From Sipunculus nudus (taxonomy: Eukaryota > Annelida > Sipuncula > Golfingiida > Sipunculidae): a DNA stretch of 64,000 bases. A program made the translations under genes and the position numbers. The notes below the pieces were generated by a model, which was not told the DNA's origin, ran no database searches, and saw nothing but the letters and a program-made list of their open reading frames with translations. Positions 49,362 through 61,851 of the stretch are shown here, in pieces. The stretch covers positions 38,022,019-38,086,018 of the forward strand of contig CM049306.1 in NCBI GenBank assembly GCA_026874595.1, written 5' to 3'. Numbering within the stretch: position 1 is the stretch's first letter; each line of letters begins with the position of its first letter.

Positions 49362-49985
49362 AAGATACTTGGCTAACCTGCAGAGTATTTTCCTTTGATA
49401 CCAACTGATGACAATTAAAGGGACATAATCAGGAGCTAAATTACGGCTTTTTTTTCACACTATCAGTTCAGTTTTGCTTTATACAAATGTTTCCCAGCAA
49501 AATCATCCCAGCACAGTCTCATTTCCACGCATACGGCTGTTTAACACCATGTTATGGCTTTGCGTGTTGGTAAACACAGTCTGTATACCATAACAAGGCC
49601 GCGTGACCGAAGGTCCGATTAAGAGGGGCAACCCGCTGTGTTTCTACCAGCAGAAAATGTATTCCATTTTTTGGGCCTAGTCAGACCGGGCATCTCAAGA
49701 TTGACATGTGTTTTGGCTCAGCGATGCACACGGCCCCACGCGCTGTGTTTATGTTGACAACTTTCATCGCGCCCGGTTCACTGTTTTACATTTGTTAACA
49801 GGAGAAAGCAAACGGTTTCAAGGCAATATTTTGGCAGGTACATATTTATTTAAAGGGTAGAAGCTATTTTTCGTGTTAACTCAACATGCTTTATAGGTGA
49901 TTGGGCCCCTTTAAGTATGAAGAACTTCAGTCCAGACAAAAGGCTTGCTCATGTAAAAAAATTATGGCTCACACTCCTTTACCTC
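49362..49985. other. No feature seen
   Basis: Moderately GC-rich unique-looking DNA. No open frame or RNA gene recognised. Confidence 0.45.
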
Positions 49986-50340
49986 TATCAGTATCAAGTA
50001 CAGGCCAATTCATGGTGTGGCCATGATAACGTACAAGGAATATGATGGATTCTTATGAAACTCAACAGAAATATTAATCAATATATTACCTCATCTAAGT
50101 TCGATTCCATGGAAAAACATGCATATTTAATGCGGTCAGAGTGCACCAGGCTTTGGTGGCACCATGGTGAATTACAAAAAAAATCTTATGGATTTTGATG
50201 AAACTAATTATAAATATTTACAAATACAGTTTTTCACCTGAATTACATTCTCAGCAAAATTCACACAAATTTAATGGGGTCAGAGGTCACCAGATACGCG
50301 ACAGGCGTATTATGAACCATTTTTGGTGCTCTTGTTGTAA
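49986..50340 (+). repeat. Dispersed repeat body related to 3301-3690
   Basis: Shares 'agaaatattaatcaa', 'ctaagttcgatt' and 'aaatttaatggggtca' with the 3.3-kb copy. Neither end is clear. Confidence 0.5.
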
Positions 50341-50572
50341 TATTCTGTTAGTAGTTGACACTTTTATCAAGTCTATAAAAAATGATAGAGCTTTTTTTCT
50401 TTGGCCTGATTTCCTGAGTCGTTACCTGCAAGTCTGAGTACAAGTCTGGGTCCAAGACCCTTGATTCCAAGTCCAGACTCGTGTCCTACATATCTGATCA
50501 GTACTACTGAGTAGCTGGTATGATGTTATCAGGGTAGTTGTCATGTGAAGGTATCAAATTACCAAGGTTTTT

Positions 50573-51210
50573 AGCTCAGCTGACTGAAAGTCAAATGAGG
50601 TATAGGTATGGCGCTTTGTCCGTCGTCCGTCAGGAATATATAGTAAATTGATAGTATCATATTCGCAACTGTTGTTTCATCTGTGTCCTGAAACCTTGTG
50701 GGTTCATGAGGGCCCGCTTGAATAAGTGGATGCCCTATATTGATCACCCTGTCCATCTGTTTGCCTGTTCGTCTTTCTTTATGTCTGTCAAATTTGTTTC
50801 CTGATGATAACTTCAGTTTGGATTGACATATGCATTTCAAACTTGAATTTGAATGGCCCACCTCTAATATATGAACGCTTTTGAATTATGGTTCATGAGG
50901 TCAAAGGTCAAGGTCACAGGACCCACATATTTAGAAAGTATGTGGATGCATTTTAAGCCAAACTTTTCATTCCAAACCTTCATCTTGCTCTTATAGGGGA
51001 AGAACCTGATTGCTTTTTGGGTCACAAGGTTAAAGGTCAAGGTCACAGGGGCCGTCTGTTCGCATATTTGTTTCCAGATAACTCCAGTTTGGGTTGACAT
51101 ATTAATATAGGGTTCAAACTTGACTATATAGACCCACAAATAATGTAAGAACCCTTTTGATTTAAAAGATTTTTTTACTCTTAAATTTAACATCAAAGTT
51201 GTTCCATCGA
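50573..51210 (+). mobile_element. AGCTCAG-family element, 3' end unclear
   Basis: 5' 'agctcagctgactgaaagtc' with 'gaggtataggtatggcgctttgtccg', as in the nested copy at 43719. The body carries the 'tgtttgcctgttcgtc' tract and two of the AGGTCA-rich modules (50898 and 51027). No CAGCTGAGC terminus is found, so the 3' part is lost. Confidence 0.65.
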
Positions 51211-52970
51211 TCATCTCTGTAAAACTTAGTCTCCCCGGTCGAATCTGCGGAAATATATGAATACTGGGACCCTTACAAATTTTGAAGCTGTTTAAGTATT
51301 TACCTTGAATTTATTAAAGAAGTTCTCAGACGAGTTCGACAACTAGTGACTGACCCTTATCTTAAAGTTCTAATCCTGGGAAAACTATGATTATTTTGAC
51401 CCCGAATCGTTTGAATTACTGCAAAATTTAAACTCGGATTTACCACACAAGTTGATTCTATGGTGATCTCGGGCAGGGTCAAAACGGGTTACCTTGACCT
51501 TGATCTACACTGAGAGGTAACAATTTTGTGTACCCGATAGCTGGAGAAGAATTCAATATTTTGTCTTCGAATTTAATACACAAAATGTTTCGACCAATCA
51601 GAGGACCCGTGACCTTGGCCTGGATCTTAAAGATCATATCAGCCATATTGCAAATTCCGTCTTTAGGATTTCTTGTGATGTAATAAATATTATGTATTGA
51701 GAAATATCCCTCAGATTCGACACACAAGAGGTTTCGGAAGCGTTTGAAAACTGCATGATGTTCCTTGACCGTGATCTTCAAGGTCAGATCGGCTGAAATA
51801 TAGGATTTCTTTTACTTTTTTAGATGCATTCTTTTTTGCTTCAAATTTGTCTAGATGGGGGCCATGGATAACATATATCTATTTTTCAACTGCAAGAAAA
51901 GGCCATTCTATTTTTTAGACTTTGTATCATCTCAACACAAATGCTATTGTGTTTTAATAATTTGTATTTATGGAAATGTTTTAAACCAAAACACTTTTTA
52001 ACAACAGCGTTCTTCACTCTCAGTGTCATAAAAATCTTTGTTGTATCTGTAGATATAACACGTGCATCTATAACTAATGTATAAAAAATGTTTTAAGCAT
52101 GTAACAGGCAAGCGAATATTATTTCACTCTGCTCTGTGAGCAGATTTGATGAACCATCTTGAACACAGGTTCACACTGCATCGCCCATACTCTTTTACGT
52201 CTCGATCACTGCTGCTACCTGGCGTGATGTTTGAGAGTAACTGGTCGCACATAGTTGTGAGTATACAGTCGCAGACAGATTGCTCTGGACGAATCAAATA
52301 AGATGACGGAACCTGTTAAAAACTGGAATCTTTGCAAGGAGACATGAAAAATGTTCCCGAATTCCTAAATAAATCTCCAATAGTATTACTTTAAATAAGA
52401 ATAAGAATTTTGCACCCTAAAAAAATCACCCGAAACTTCCATACACCGGTAGCTAGATATATATTTGGCTAAACGCGCCGCAGTCCAGTCCCCCCCCCCC
52501 CGGCTAATTGTAATTTGATAAAGATAAATAAAACAGTCAGCTGGCCTTGCTCAGGGAACCAGCGACCTGTGATGAACAACTTTTATGCTTGGGTTAACCA
52601 TGTAATAAACACCTAGCAGCAATCAATAACTGCATGGATTTTGCTTAATGGGACCTATATTCTCAGGCAGGGTATGCTCAATATACATGAATATACATAA
52701 ATAAACCTAAATATACATGCTATATATATCTTAATATCTCATAAAATATCTGCCATATTTCGCTCTAAAACCGTTGCAAAACATAGACTTTGCGCGCACG
52801 CCACCTGGTGCCCTATCGCAGCAACTTCCCAAATCTTAAAGCTTCCAACCGGTGTTTCCTCTGCCTTTCTTTTTGAATATTAATTTGTTCTCCATGTTTT
52901 GGTGTTGTCGAGCAAGCCAAAGATCTGACCTTTGGTTACTCAGTCTTGTCATGGTAAACGGTCGTACTTT
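51211..52970. other. Mostly unassigned DNA
   Basis: About 51240-51800 consists of loosely repeated 'gtgaccttgaccttgatc' phrases, likely a decayed repeat body. The rest shows no gene. A C-run lies at 52490-52500. Confidence 0.45.
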
Positions 52971-52971
52971 G

Positions 52972-53402
52972 TTTTCGTGTGTGGACTTGGACTCGAGAGT
53001 CCTGGACTCTGACTTGCACTCGGGACTCATGAAGGCACTCGGGCGGAGTCAATCTCGAGTCTAATAAAAATAAAAATTATTTGTGTATATGCGAAATACA
53101 GAATTTTACAAAATAGTAACACTATATATATCAATTTTTCCTCAACATCGCGATCTGTTAATGAAATTAACCATTAGAGTAAAAGCATGATTGAACTAAA
53201 ACTTTATAATGTACATTATAATCTGAAAATTTCCATTCTCAATTGATTTTAAGGATAAATGTACTGGACTTGGACATGCACTTGGGTTCCAATTGACTGC
53301 ATGGGACTCCAAGAAGGTTTACTTAGACTCGAACTTGGACTCGAGTAGCCTATAGACATATACTTGCACCCGGACTCGGATAATGTGGACTCAACTACAT
53401 CA
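52972..53402 (+). repeat. GACTTGGACTC-type dispersed repeat
   Basis: Two blocks (52975-53060 and 53262-53402) rich in ACTTGGACTCG variants around an AT-rich centre, ending 'gtggactcaactacatcac'. Same end as the copy finishing at 10085. Confidence 0.65.
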
Positions 53403-53520
53403 CGTTCACACACAGAACCATAACAACGTATTGATCAAACAGGTGGATTGGAGAAAGTAACAGGGGCGTAACAGGCTTGAGAGAGGGGAGGGGGCCGAAA
53501 TATTTGGCAAAGGTAGATAC

Positions 53521-53526
<6 letters not shown>

Positions 53527-53583
<57 letters not shown>

Positions 53584-53613
53584 GCAAGCATATATATATA
53601 TACACACACACAA

Positions 53614-53644
<31 letters not shown>
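53527..53644. repeat. (TA)n and (CA)n microsatellites
   Basis: TA runs at about 53527-53581 and 53617-53643 around a short CACACA tract. Open frames across it translate as YIYIYI and are artefacts. Confidence 0.97.
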
Positions 53645-53679
53645 ACTCAGATATTTTAATTCCAATGAGAAATATCATT

Positions 53680-55930
53680 TATTCAAGACGAATAAATAAA
53701 AGCAAATTCATGATTGGGTTTAAGACAATTAAATCATTATCAGACTAAGTAAGATTCCGGGAGGACAGGGAGTACTGGATGCGAGGGGGGGGGGGGGGGG
53801 GGGAGCATGGGGCCGGGCTAGATTAGCGTGTGCAGGCTGTAGACCGATCTTCTTTTCCTATATTTTTCAAATTACCTACTGTTTTGTCTTAGTCCTATTT
53901 TGTATACTTATGATCTTCAAAATAACTACAAAGTCTGCTTTGTAACATGCAATTTAAAACACCAGGAAGTCAGAACTACCACGCGAGTTTCTCAATAAAC
54001 ACCGAGACACTGGCAAAAATTAGAAAAAAAATGCCTATATATATAGGCCAAGTTCACCGCAAATATTGATTGGTGGTACCAAATTCATTTCTGTGAGATC
54101 TTTTTTTTTTTTCCCCTCGCTTTCAGCACCTTGAATATTCTGAGAGCGATGAACTAACATCATTTGGTTATAAAACAGACACCGGAAATTAATGAAAACG
54201 ATAGTGGAATGTTGTCACCGGACCCTATCACTATCATATAAGTGTGACGAAAACGTGCGTAATACAATGATGTAATAACTAATAAAATATCAACCAATAA
54301 CACCATGGAAAGAAAACCATAGGTTTGTGGACAGCAAAAATCAAACCAGAAATGTTTATGCAGAATATGGTAACACACACACTGACGTTCCACTTTACTG
54401 TTTTTTTTTTGTTTTTTTTATGTATCTCTTATCATGTTGACTCGAACTGGTGCCGTGATGGATGGGGAATCCAGATTATGCGCACGTGGTTGGGGTTTTT
54501 CCATATATCACGGAATGACGTCACCATATCCGTGTATCCTTGTACACGTCAGCACAGCTGTGGGCATGATCCTGTGTGAATCTACTCCTGTCTATAGCTG
54601 CTTTGTTCAGCCATTATCAGATAGTACCATAAACAAAAGAGAACTCAGAAGCAACCTATTTCATAAAGCGACGCAAAATTGTTTTGTTCTGCGGCCGGTT
54701 TTTTTTTCTTTTCTTTCTTTCTTTACCGGTCGAGATATAATACTTGGAATTTTGTTATGGTTTGTCTAGAAAATACCAAATTTGCTTCAGTTCTTGAAAT
54801 GGTGTAAATGGTCAACATAAAAATTTAGTCAGTTGTCCAAACCTTTAGAGATTCTTTTAGAGAAACTTTACCGTGGCACAATATAGCATCATCACAAATA
54901 AGGGCCTCGTCTTCACTGATCACGAAAAGTTTTGATCCATAAATAATGGGAGAGGAAAATCAGTAGAACAATTTTTTTTTGTATGGCTAAATGGCTTAAT
55001 TTTGTCTCTTTTATAATAGGGCAGGTTTAATCGGCATTTGTATTCAAGGATGATAGTACTAGTAAACAGCAACAGCATTTGTAATTCATTGGAATTTTAT
55101 TCATTGTTTGATGTTTAATGGTCCGATCCAATACCAACTACCCCCCCCCCCTACACACACACACACACACACACACACCAGTGTGGATCAAGACCTTTCC
55201 GGAATACTTGATTCAATTTTAATTAGTCCTGCAAGTTATAAGCAATGCATTCACCATAACAGGGAACTGCATATATCATCGAACCCTTAAAGCACAAACA
55301 CACACATTTTATAAGCCCGCCCCAGCTTGTCATTTCATATTAGGCTAAGTAGCCTAATAGATCCAATATGCGGCTGGCATTTCTGTACAACAGGAACCAC
55401 CCGCCTGTATTATGTACACGTCATGATCAGGTCGAGCACGGTGGGTTGGCTCGGTGATAGGGAAATTCCAAATGTTAACATGCTAGTCCCCCATGTCAAC
55501 AACCCACGCTCTGTGCCGGGAATTCAACATACTACCAACGGGGGCATTCTGTGAAAGCTTCCTTATTCCTCGTTACATGGTTTTATAAATGGGTTTATTC
55601 AGCAGTATCGATCCAACACGTGAACGTAATAAGGGCAAGTGGTAGCTTTCACTCCTCACGCAGCAGCGAACAAATGCGCTTCACAAAATTCTGGAATTCC
55701 GCGTAATTCTGAGTCTGCCTAGTTGTAATAATTTGATTCCCACGCACCCAAGAAGGCGGAATCTAAATGGTTGATTTCATATCATTGCCTCCGCCAGGGA
55801 GATATGCGTTCATACCCGTAAGGGTGTGCGTGTGTGTGTTCATTAATGCATAACTCACGCAAGCATGAACGGAATCTCATGAAAATTTCAGGAAATTTTA
55901 GGGAATTAATGGGCCACGGAAGGGATATGA
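53680..55930. other. Unassigned DNA with homopolymers and microsatellites
   Basis: G-run at 53787-53803 and (CA)n at 55154-55179. Open frames such as 54160-54393 and 54434-54769 contain no domain I recognise. No exon is supported. Confidence 0.45.
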
Positions 55931-55935
55931 AATGG

Positions 55936-56475
55936 GAGGGGTGTCCCCCTCGTGTTGTGTGGGATTTTTTTATGATTTGGGATTGGGTGTCCCCCTCGTG
56001 TGGTGTGGGATTTTTTTATGATACGGGATTGGGTGTCCCCCTCGTGTGGTGTGGGATTTTTTTATGATATGGGATTGGGTGACCCCTTCGTGTGGTGTGA
56101 GATTTATTTTATGATATGGGATTGGGTGTCCCCCTTGTGTGGTGTGGGATTTTTTGGGATTGGGTGTCCCCCTCGTGTGGTGTGGGATTTTTTAATGATT
56201 TGGGATTGGGTGTCCCCCTCGTGTGGTGTGGGATTTTTTATGATATGGGATTTGGTGACCCTCGTGTGGTGTGAGATTTTTTTTATGATATGGGATTGGG
56301 TGTCCCCCTCGTGTGGTGTGGGATTTTTTTTTTTTATTTTGGGATTGGGTGTCCCCCTCGTGTGGTGTGAGATTTTTTTTATGACATGGGAGGGGAAGTC
56401 AGCCTCGTTTGCTGTCGGTTTTTTTTTTTATGGGAGAGGGTGTCTTTCTCGTGTTAGTATGGGATATTTTTATGA
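55936..56475 (+). repeat. 46-bp minisatellite array, about 11 units
   Basis: The unit is GTGTCCCCCTCGTGTGGTGT followed by 'gggatttttttatgatatgggattgg'. Starts at 55941, 55987 and 56033 give a 46-bp period, with later units varying in T-run length and decaying near 56400. The 193-residue repeated-peptide frame (DWVSPSCGVGFF...) is a by-product. Confidence 0.93.
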
Positions 56476-57215
56476 TTCTCATTCAAAATCTGAGCATTTT
56501 TATAACAATATAATAATGGGAGAATTCTCGTTTCAAAGCCATAAACAAATAAAAACACTGACCTTTTGTGTATCCCTTTGATCCGTAACTAGTTAATTCA
56601 CCACAACAATTTTTTTTATTTACCCCCCCCCCCCCAAAATCGCATTTTTTATTTAAATTCTTCATTGATACCTGGGGAAATTTGCAACTCTAAGACACAT
56701 TTTGACACATTTTTTACGGAATAATAAGGGATATATATTTTATTTATTATGACAAAGCAATATTCTTTAAATTGCAAAAATTGGGAGGGGGATATAATAT
56801 GGTATGTCCTTTAAATTGAAAAGTTGTTTTGTCCCCCCGTTCCCTTTCAAAATGCGCTCAATCCCTGATAAAACCCGGGTAAACAAACTAGTTCACAATA
56901 CAAACTAGGGTACTCGGTATAGGTCATATATAGGTGCTGCTAAACCCGCTGAGAGAATAATAATTTTGAAATTACATAGGGTTAATTCAGAACAACTTTC
57001 AAGTACTTTCCTTGCTGACTCATGTTACGAGATACTTTGTATTTTATGGTACAAGGTAGGTTTTAATGAGGTTTCCTGTATATAAAAAGTCCTCTTTTTT
57101 CACTTATTTCACCCAGATAAATTCGTTACCATAACAACCTAGCGCTTTCGCCTGCTCAGGTTATACGGTACATGCAATGGTGGGCCATAGTGTGCATGAC
57201 TTGACCCTCAGCTAG
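56476..57215. other. No feature seen
   Basis: AT-rich DNA with a C-run at 56622-56635. No supportable gene. Confidence 0.45.

Positions 57216-57216
<1 letters not shown>

Positions 57217-57291
<75 letters not shown>
57217..57291. repeat. (TA)n microsatellite
   Basis: Uninterrupted TA repeat of about 37 units. A second tract lies at 57646-57705. Confidence 0.97.
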
Positions 57292-57293
<2 letters not shown>

Positions 57294-57339
57294 ACTTATT
57301 TATTTTACATGGGATATACAAATAGTTATTATAACTAAT

Positions 57340-57508
57340 CGCGGCACTCTCAATGGCTCAGATGGTGGCGTCTGTAGAGGTGAAGGAAGTCGGAGAACCC
57401 GAAGAAAACCACCGGCCTTGGACGGGCAACTACAAACCACTCTCATAACCAGGCTTGGGATCGAACCCGGGTCGCCAGCGTTTTACCCCTCGACTGTCCT
57501 GGCCCCTC
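57340..57508 (-). mobile_element. tRNA-derived SINE copy
   Basis: On the minus strand the head reads GGACAGTCGAGGGGTAAAAC, followed by the B-box GGGTTCGATCCC (about 57461-57472). The order then follows the copy at 34279 ('gagagtggtttgtagt', 'gttctccgacttcc'). It lies between two TA tracts. Confidence 0.75.
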
Positions 57509-57636
57509 TGTTGCCTATATCTCTGTTGCAGCTTAAAGGTATGTATGTTGAGGAAACAATAACTGTATTTTGTTAAACACAAAACGAAAAAAGCATCTTG
57601 TTAAGTATGCACACTGAATACTTGTTTCGTTGTAAA

Positions 57637-57645
<9 letters not shown>

Positions 57646-57705
<60 letters not shown>
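57646..57705. repeat. (TA)n microsatellite
   Basis: About 30 TA units following 'gtgtgtctatata'. Confidence 0.97.
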
Positions 57706-57708
<3 letters not shown>

Positions 57709-57709
57709 A

Positions 57710-59220
57710 TATTTGAAATAAAAGTAATAATATTCAATAATTAATTTGCTCTGTTGTCTCCACTGATATTTTTCCGCTGATAGTAAATAAAAAAATACTC
57801 CTCAATGGAGAAAGCAGATCAAATTAATTATTCCTAATTATAACTCTTATTGCAAATATAGGCCTAGATTAGAGGTCTTCCCTATTCAACACCTTATCTG
57901 TTCAGATGCCAATATTTTGTCGACAGTTAAATTACTTCTTTGTTACTTACGCTGAAGCTGGTAAATTTATGTACCCTGTTCCCCTGGACTAGAGGCCCTG
58001 CTAACGTTTTCCTGTACCATGTCAAGTTCACAAAACCTAATCATTTTCATCCAAACATTTTCGGTAATTGCTTATTTTATAAAATCATGTCCCACAGAAA
58101 TAAGCGGTAACCCGAGAAGTACGTTACTACAAGTATGAAAGAAATAAGGGGAATTTGCAATTTCATATCTCCCACATGTATACAGTTGACCGACTGTGGC
58201 AGGGTTGTTATTGTATGAATTGCCCCACTCGCAAAAGGGTCAGCCGGTGCATCTCACAGTGGCAGTTATAGATTTACGCGACGGCGGTATATCCCTATTA
58301 CAGGACAAGGTCAAATCTGAACGTGAATAATTTGTCCTGAAATATGTATGTCATCATTTACCGAAACCCACTTGTTCACTTTTTTGGTTGGCATATTGCT
58401 GGCCTAGTTTTTGAAGCGTGCTGGTCTAAAGGATAAAGGGCGCTCGATTTATGAGAGCATTATTCTGGGTAAATTCGCTTCCCGTTCACTTTTTCCGCGG
58501 TGCCAATTTTAAGACCACTGCCAAAGGTCTTTACCACACGGAAGAACCCACTCAACCCATAAGGGAATTGTTACTTGTAACTTTGTATGAGGTGAATGTT
58601 GAACGAACAACCTTCTGAGTGTACAGTCCATTGAGGGTGCTTTGGTTTATCTCCGAATTAATCTGCAAAGAATCCAAAGCTGCAAATATTAACAGATCGA
58701 AAAGACCGGGAAATCAAAGTGTAGGGCCGGAGGAGACTGGTAGTGTCCGTGATATCAAACTATAAACCAAATATATACCTTTATTTTTTTGTATTTATTA
58801 ACCTTATTCCGGTTTGAACAGTTATACTTCTGTTATGTATACTTTAAACATAATAAAGATATCTATATAGCTTTAAATCACAGTTAAACCATAAATTTAT
58901 CTGCGTTGGAAAATCCTGTATTAGAGCCCGAAGCCGTCTTAGCCATACAAATGCTTGGACAAGAAGACTGCTGTATTTAGTATACAAGTCGATTTGGCTT
59001 GCAAAATGTCGGCTGGCTTGATCTTACCTGAAAGCCTATTCATATGACGATATACCGGTTTTATTTCTGCCGTTTACCGCCAAGTCACTGGCCGCACGTG
59101 TCAACAAATGGCCGGGCAACAACTGCAGTGAAGGTAGTTATCTAACGATCACAGACGCAGCCAGATTTCTATTCAAACATGTCCAACATTTGATTAAAAA
59201 TAAAAATGTGAAATCTTATT
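57710..59220. other. No feature seen
   Basis: Largely unique-looking DNA with somewhat higher GC near 59040-59160. I cannot support a promoter or exon here. Confidence 0.45.
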
Positions 59221-59222
59221 AA

Positions 59223-61851
59223 AACAAGGGACCTATGGGTCACGACGCTCAGCTGTTATATATGATAAAAAAATATTATTTAGAAATAAGGCATATGCTG
59301 GTTTTGTGTGGTAATAAATATAAGCTGTATTATGAGTTGTTGTTGTTTAGCTTATGTATGATTTTGATAGTACCTTTGGAGACAGGGAAGAGGATTGATT
59401 TCATTTATTTTATTAACAATTGGAGTACTATTGTCACACAGATTTTGACTTGGCCATATAACTTAGCAGAACATATAATATAAGAGTTTAACTATTTATT
59501 AAAAAAAATTACAAATATTGTCCCAAATATAATTTTTATAAAAAAAATAATAAGAGAATCATAAGATTTTTTTAAAATGAAATATAACTGATATGATTAT
59601 TAAAATAATATTAAAGAATATATTCATGAATGCATTCATGAATACATTTTGAAAGTATTTGCACCAGTATTCATATACTTTCATTTTTACCTGAATTCCC
59701 ATTCTTTATGCAAGAAATTTTATAATGGAGTACATAATCATATTTGTATTTAAATACAATTACAAAGTATTCGCACCATGTCTGGTATTTATTCAATTTT
59801 CACCAAACAATGATGTTGAGAATCCAGAATATACAAAATTCACACATTTAAATAATGATCATAAGTACCTGGTTTTATGGCTTTTATTTATATTAAAAAA
59901 TAACTGTAAAAAATTCATTTTGGACTTTTTTCACATCAATGTACACACTAGACACAGTAGGAATCTAGATTAATATTATCAACTGCATCTTTGTCTATCA
60001 TTAATTTCCTTCATATGATCCCTAATGATTAGTAATGAATAATATGATTTACTTCTTTATCATTAAAATTGAACTGAAAAATGCCATAGGTGACTGCATG
60101 GTGTTATTTGGAATATGTGACATTCTACCCATCGATACAAGATTCTTATATCATCAGTAACTGCAAGTTAATTTCCTGTTATTATAAACTAACAAATTCC
60201 TTTTCTATTTTTCTTTAATTTGTTATTAAAAACCAATAAAAATTTATTAATTTGTTGTTTATTGTTATGTTGTTGGTTAAAACTACTAGATGAGTTGGGT
60301 TGGACACCTGGATCAACTGTAGCTGGCCATAAGCTGCCTGGATTCCTGTATGCCTCGCCTCTAGCGTGCATAATTTGATGAAAGGTCAACAAGGTCAACA
60401 TACAGGTGACTCAAGAGGGGCTGGAGAGAGCCAAAGTCTGACAGGGTCTCATAAAAAACATTAATAAAAGCTACAATTTTTGGCCAATTTCTTTCAGCTT
60501 TCTAAACTAAAAAGCTGAAATCCTTATGTGTGCATGATATGAAAATTATATCAACAGTGCTCATGGGAAACAAACGTGCCATGGTCACAGTTGGGCAAAA
60601 TTTAAGGTACTAATTTTATATTTATACTAATAACTTATAAAATTTGAAAAATTCAGAACTAATTTTGGGTATTCAATTGAATCTTGATTAAATAATGTTA
60701 CATCCCTGACAAAAAAATCTCTAGCAATGCCCTTGTTAAGGGAGTAAATATATTTCTTGATTTTTTACAAAGTGCATTCTGTTTGGGCCCATAACTTAAA
60801 ACAATTACGCAATACTGACATCATTCTGGGATGTGCATAGAGAATAAAAATTTGTATATTGTTTATGATTAAAGTCAGATCAGTGGTTTTGATATTAGGC
60901 AGTCTTGAAGTGTAACAATGGGTTTTTAATGGAAAAATGAAGTTTTTCATTAATATCTCGAAGGTATTAAGTCCTAGTGACCAAATTCTTGGCATGGTAG
61001 GGGATTTTGGAGACATCTAACTGTATGCTGAATTTAAGGAACTTAGAGCTGAAGCTGGGGAGCTGAGCTTTTGCGAACTGCATAACACTAGCTTGATGTA
61101 AACAATATGTTACAAGCTGCTTGAAAACTTGATTAAAATCTACAGTTTTTGATCAACTGGTTTCAAATTTTTGGTGTTAACAGTTGAAATGCTGACAAAA
61201 ACATGCTGTGAAAATTAAATCCACAGTACTTACAGGAAAAAAACGTGCCATGGTCAAAGTTGGGCAAAATTTAAGGTACCAATTTTTTATTTTTATTAAT
61301 ATTTTAAAAAATTTAAAAGATTTTCATCTAATTTTGGGTATACAATTTAATTTTGATTAATTAAAGTTATATTACTGGAAAAAAGGTCCACAGCTTTAAC
61401 ATTTTTTGTGTTAAGTGATCAAATATATTTCCTTATTTTTTTCAAAATGCATTATGTTTGGGCCCAGAACTTTTTTAAATTAAATAATACAGACATAATT
61501 TCTGGCATGTACATAGGAACTATATAGAGGAATATTTATGGTAAATATGAGGAAAAACAGATGAGTGGTTTTGATATTAGGCAGTCCTAAAGTGTGAAAA
61601 TAGGTTTTTAATAAAAAATTGAGGTTTTTCCTTAATTTCTCAAAGGAACGAAGTCGCAAAGACCCAGTTTTTGGCTTGGTAGGAGATCTTGGGGACATCT
61701 AACATTATGCCGAATTTTGGATTCCTAGGACTTACGGTTTCAAAACGTGCCACATCTACGGACGGACGGACGGACGGACGGACGGACAGACGGACGGACG
61801 ACGGACAATGGACCACGACTATAGCTCAGATGACTTATAGTCAGCTGAGCT
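59223..61851 (-). mobile_element. AGCTCAG-family element, full-length copy, inverted (2.63 kb)
   Basis: On the minus strand it begins with the hairpin at 61823-61851, then the (GTCC)n tract (61757-61803, read as GGAC on +) and two body modules. It ends with AGCTGAGC, the GACC-CATA-GGTC hairpin and CCCTTGTT at 59223. It parallels 12819-15423 over its whole length with few differences, so the family was active recently. Confidence 0.85.

Noticed and set aside
54160-54769. Possible exons in overlapping open frames
   Set aside because: No recognisable domain, no consistent splice sites, and frames on both strands overlap.
56000-56581. 193-residue open frame as a possible gene
   Set aside because: It is entirely a 46-bp minisatellite read through. 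There is no start context, splice evidence or known domain.
59040-59165. CpG-containing promoter of a downstream gene
   Set aside because: Slightly GC-richer sequence only. No core promoter motif or following exon could be supported.
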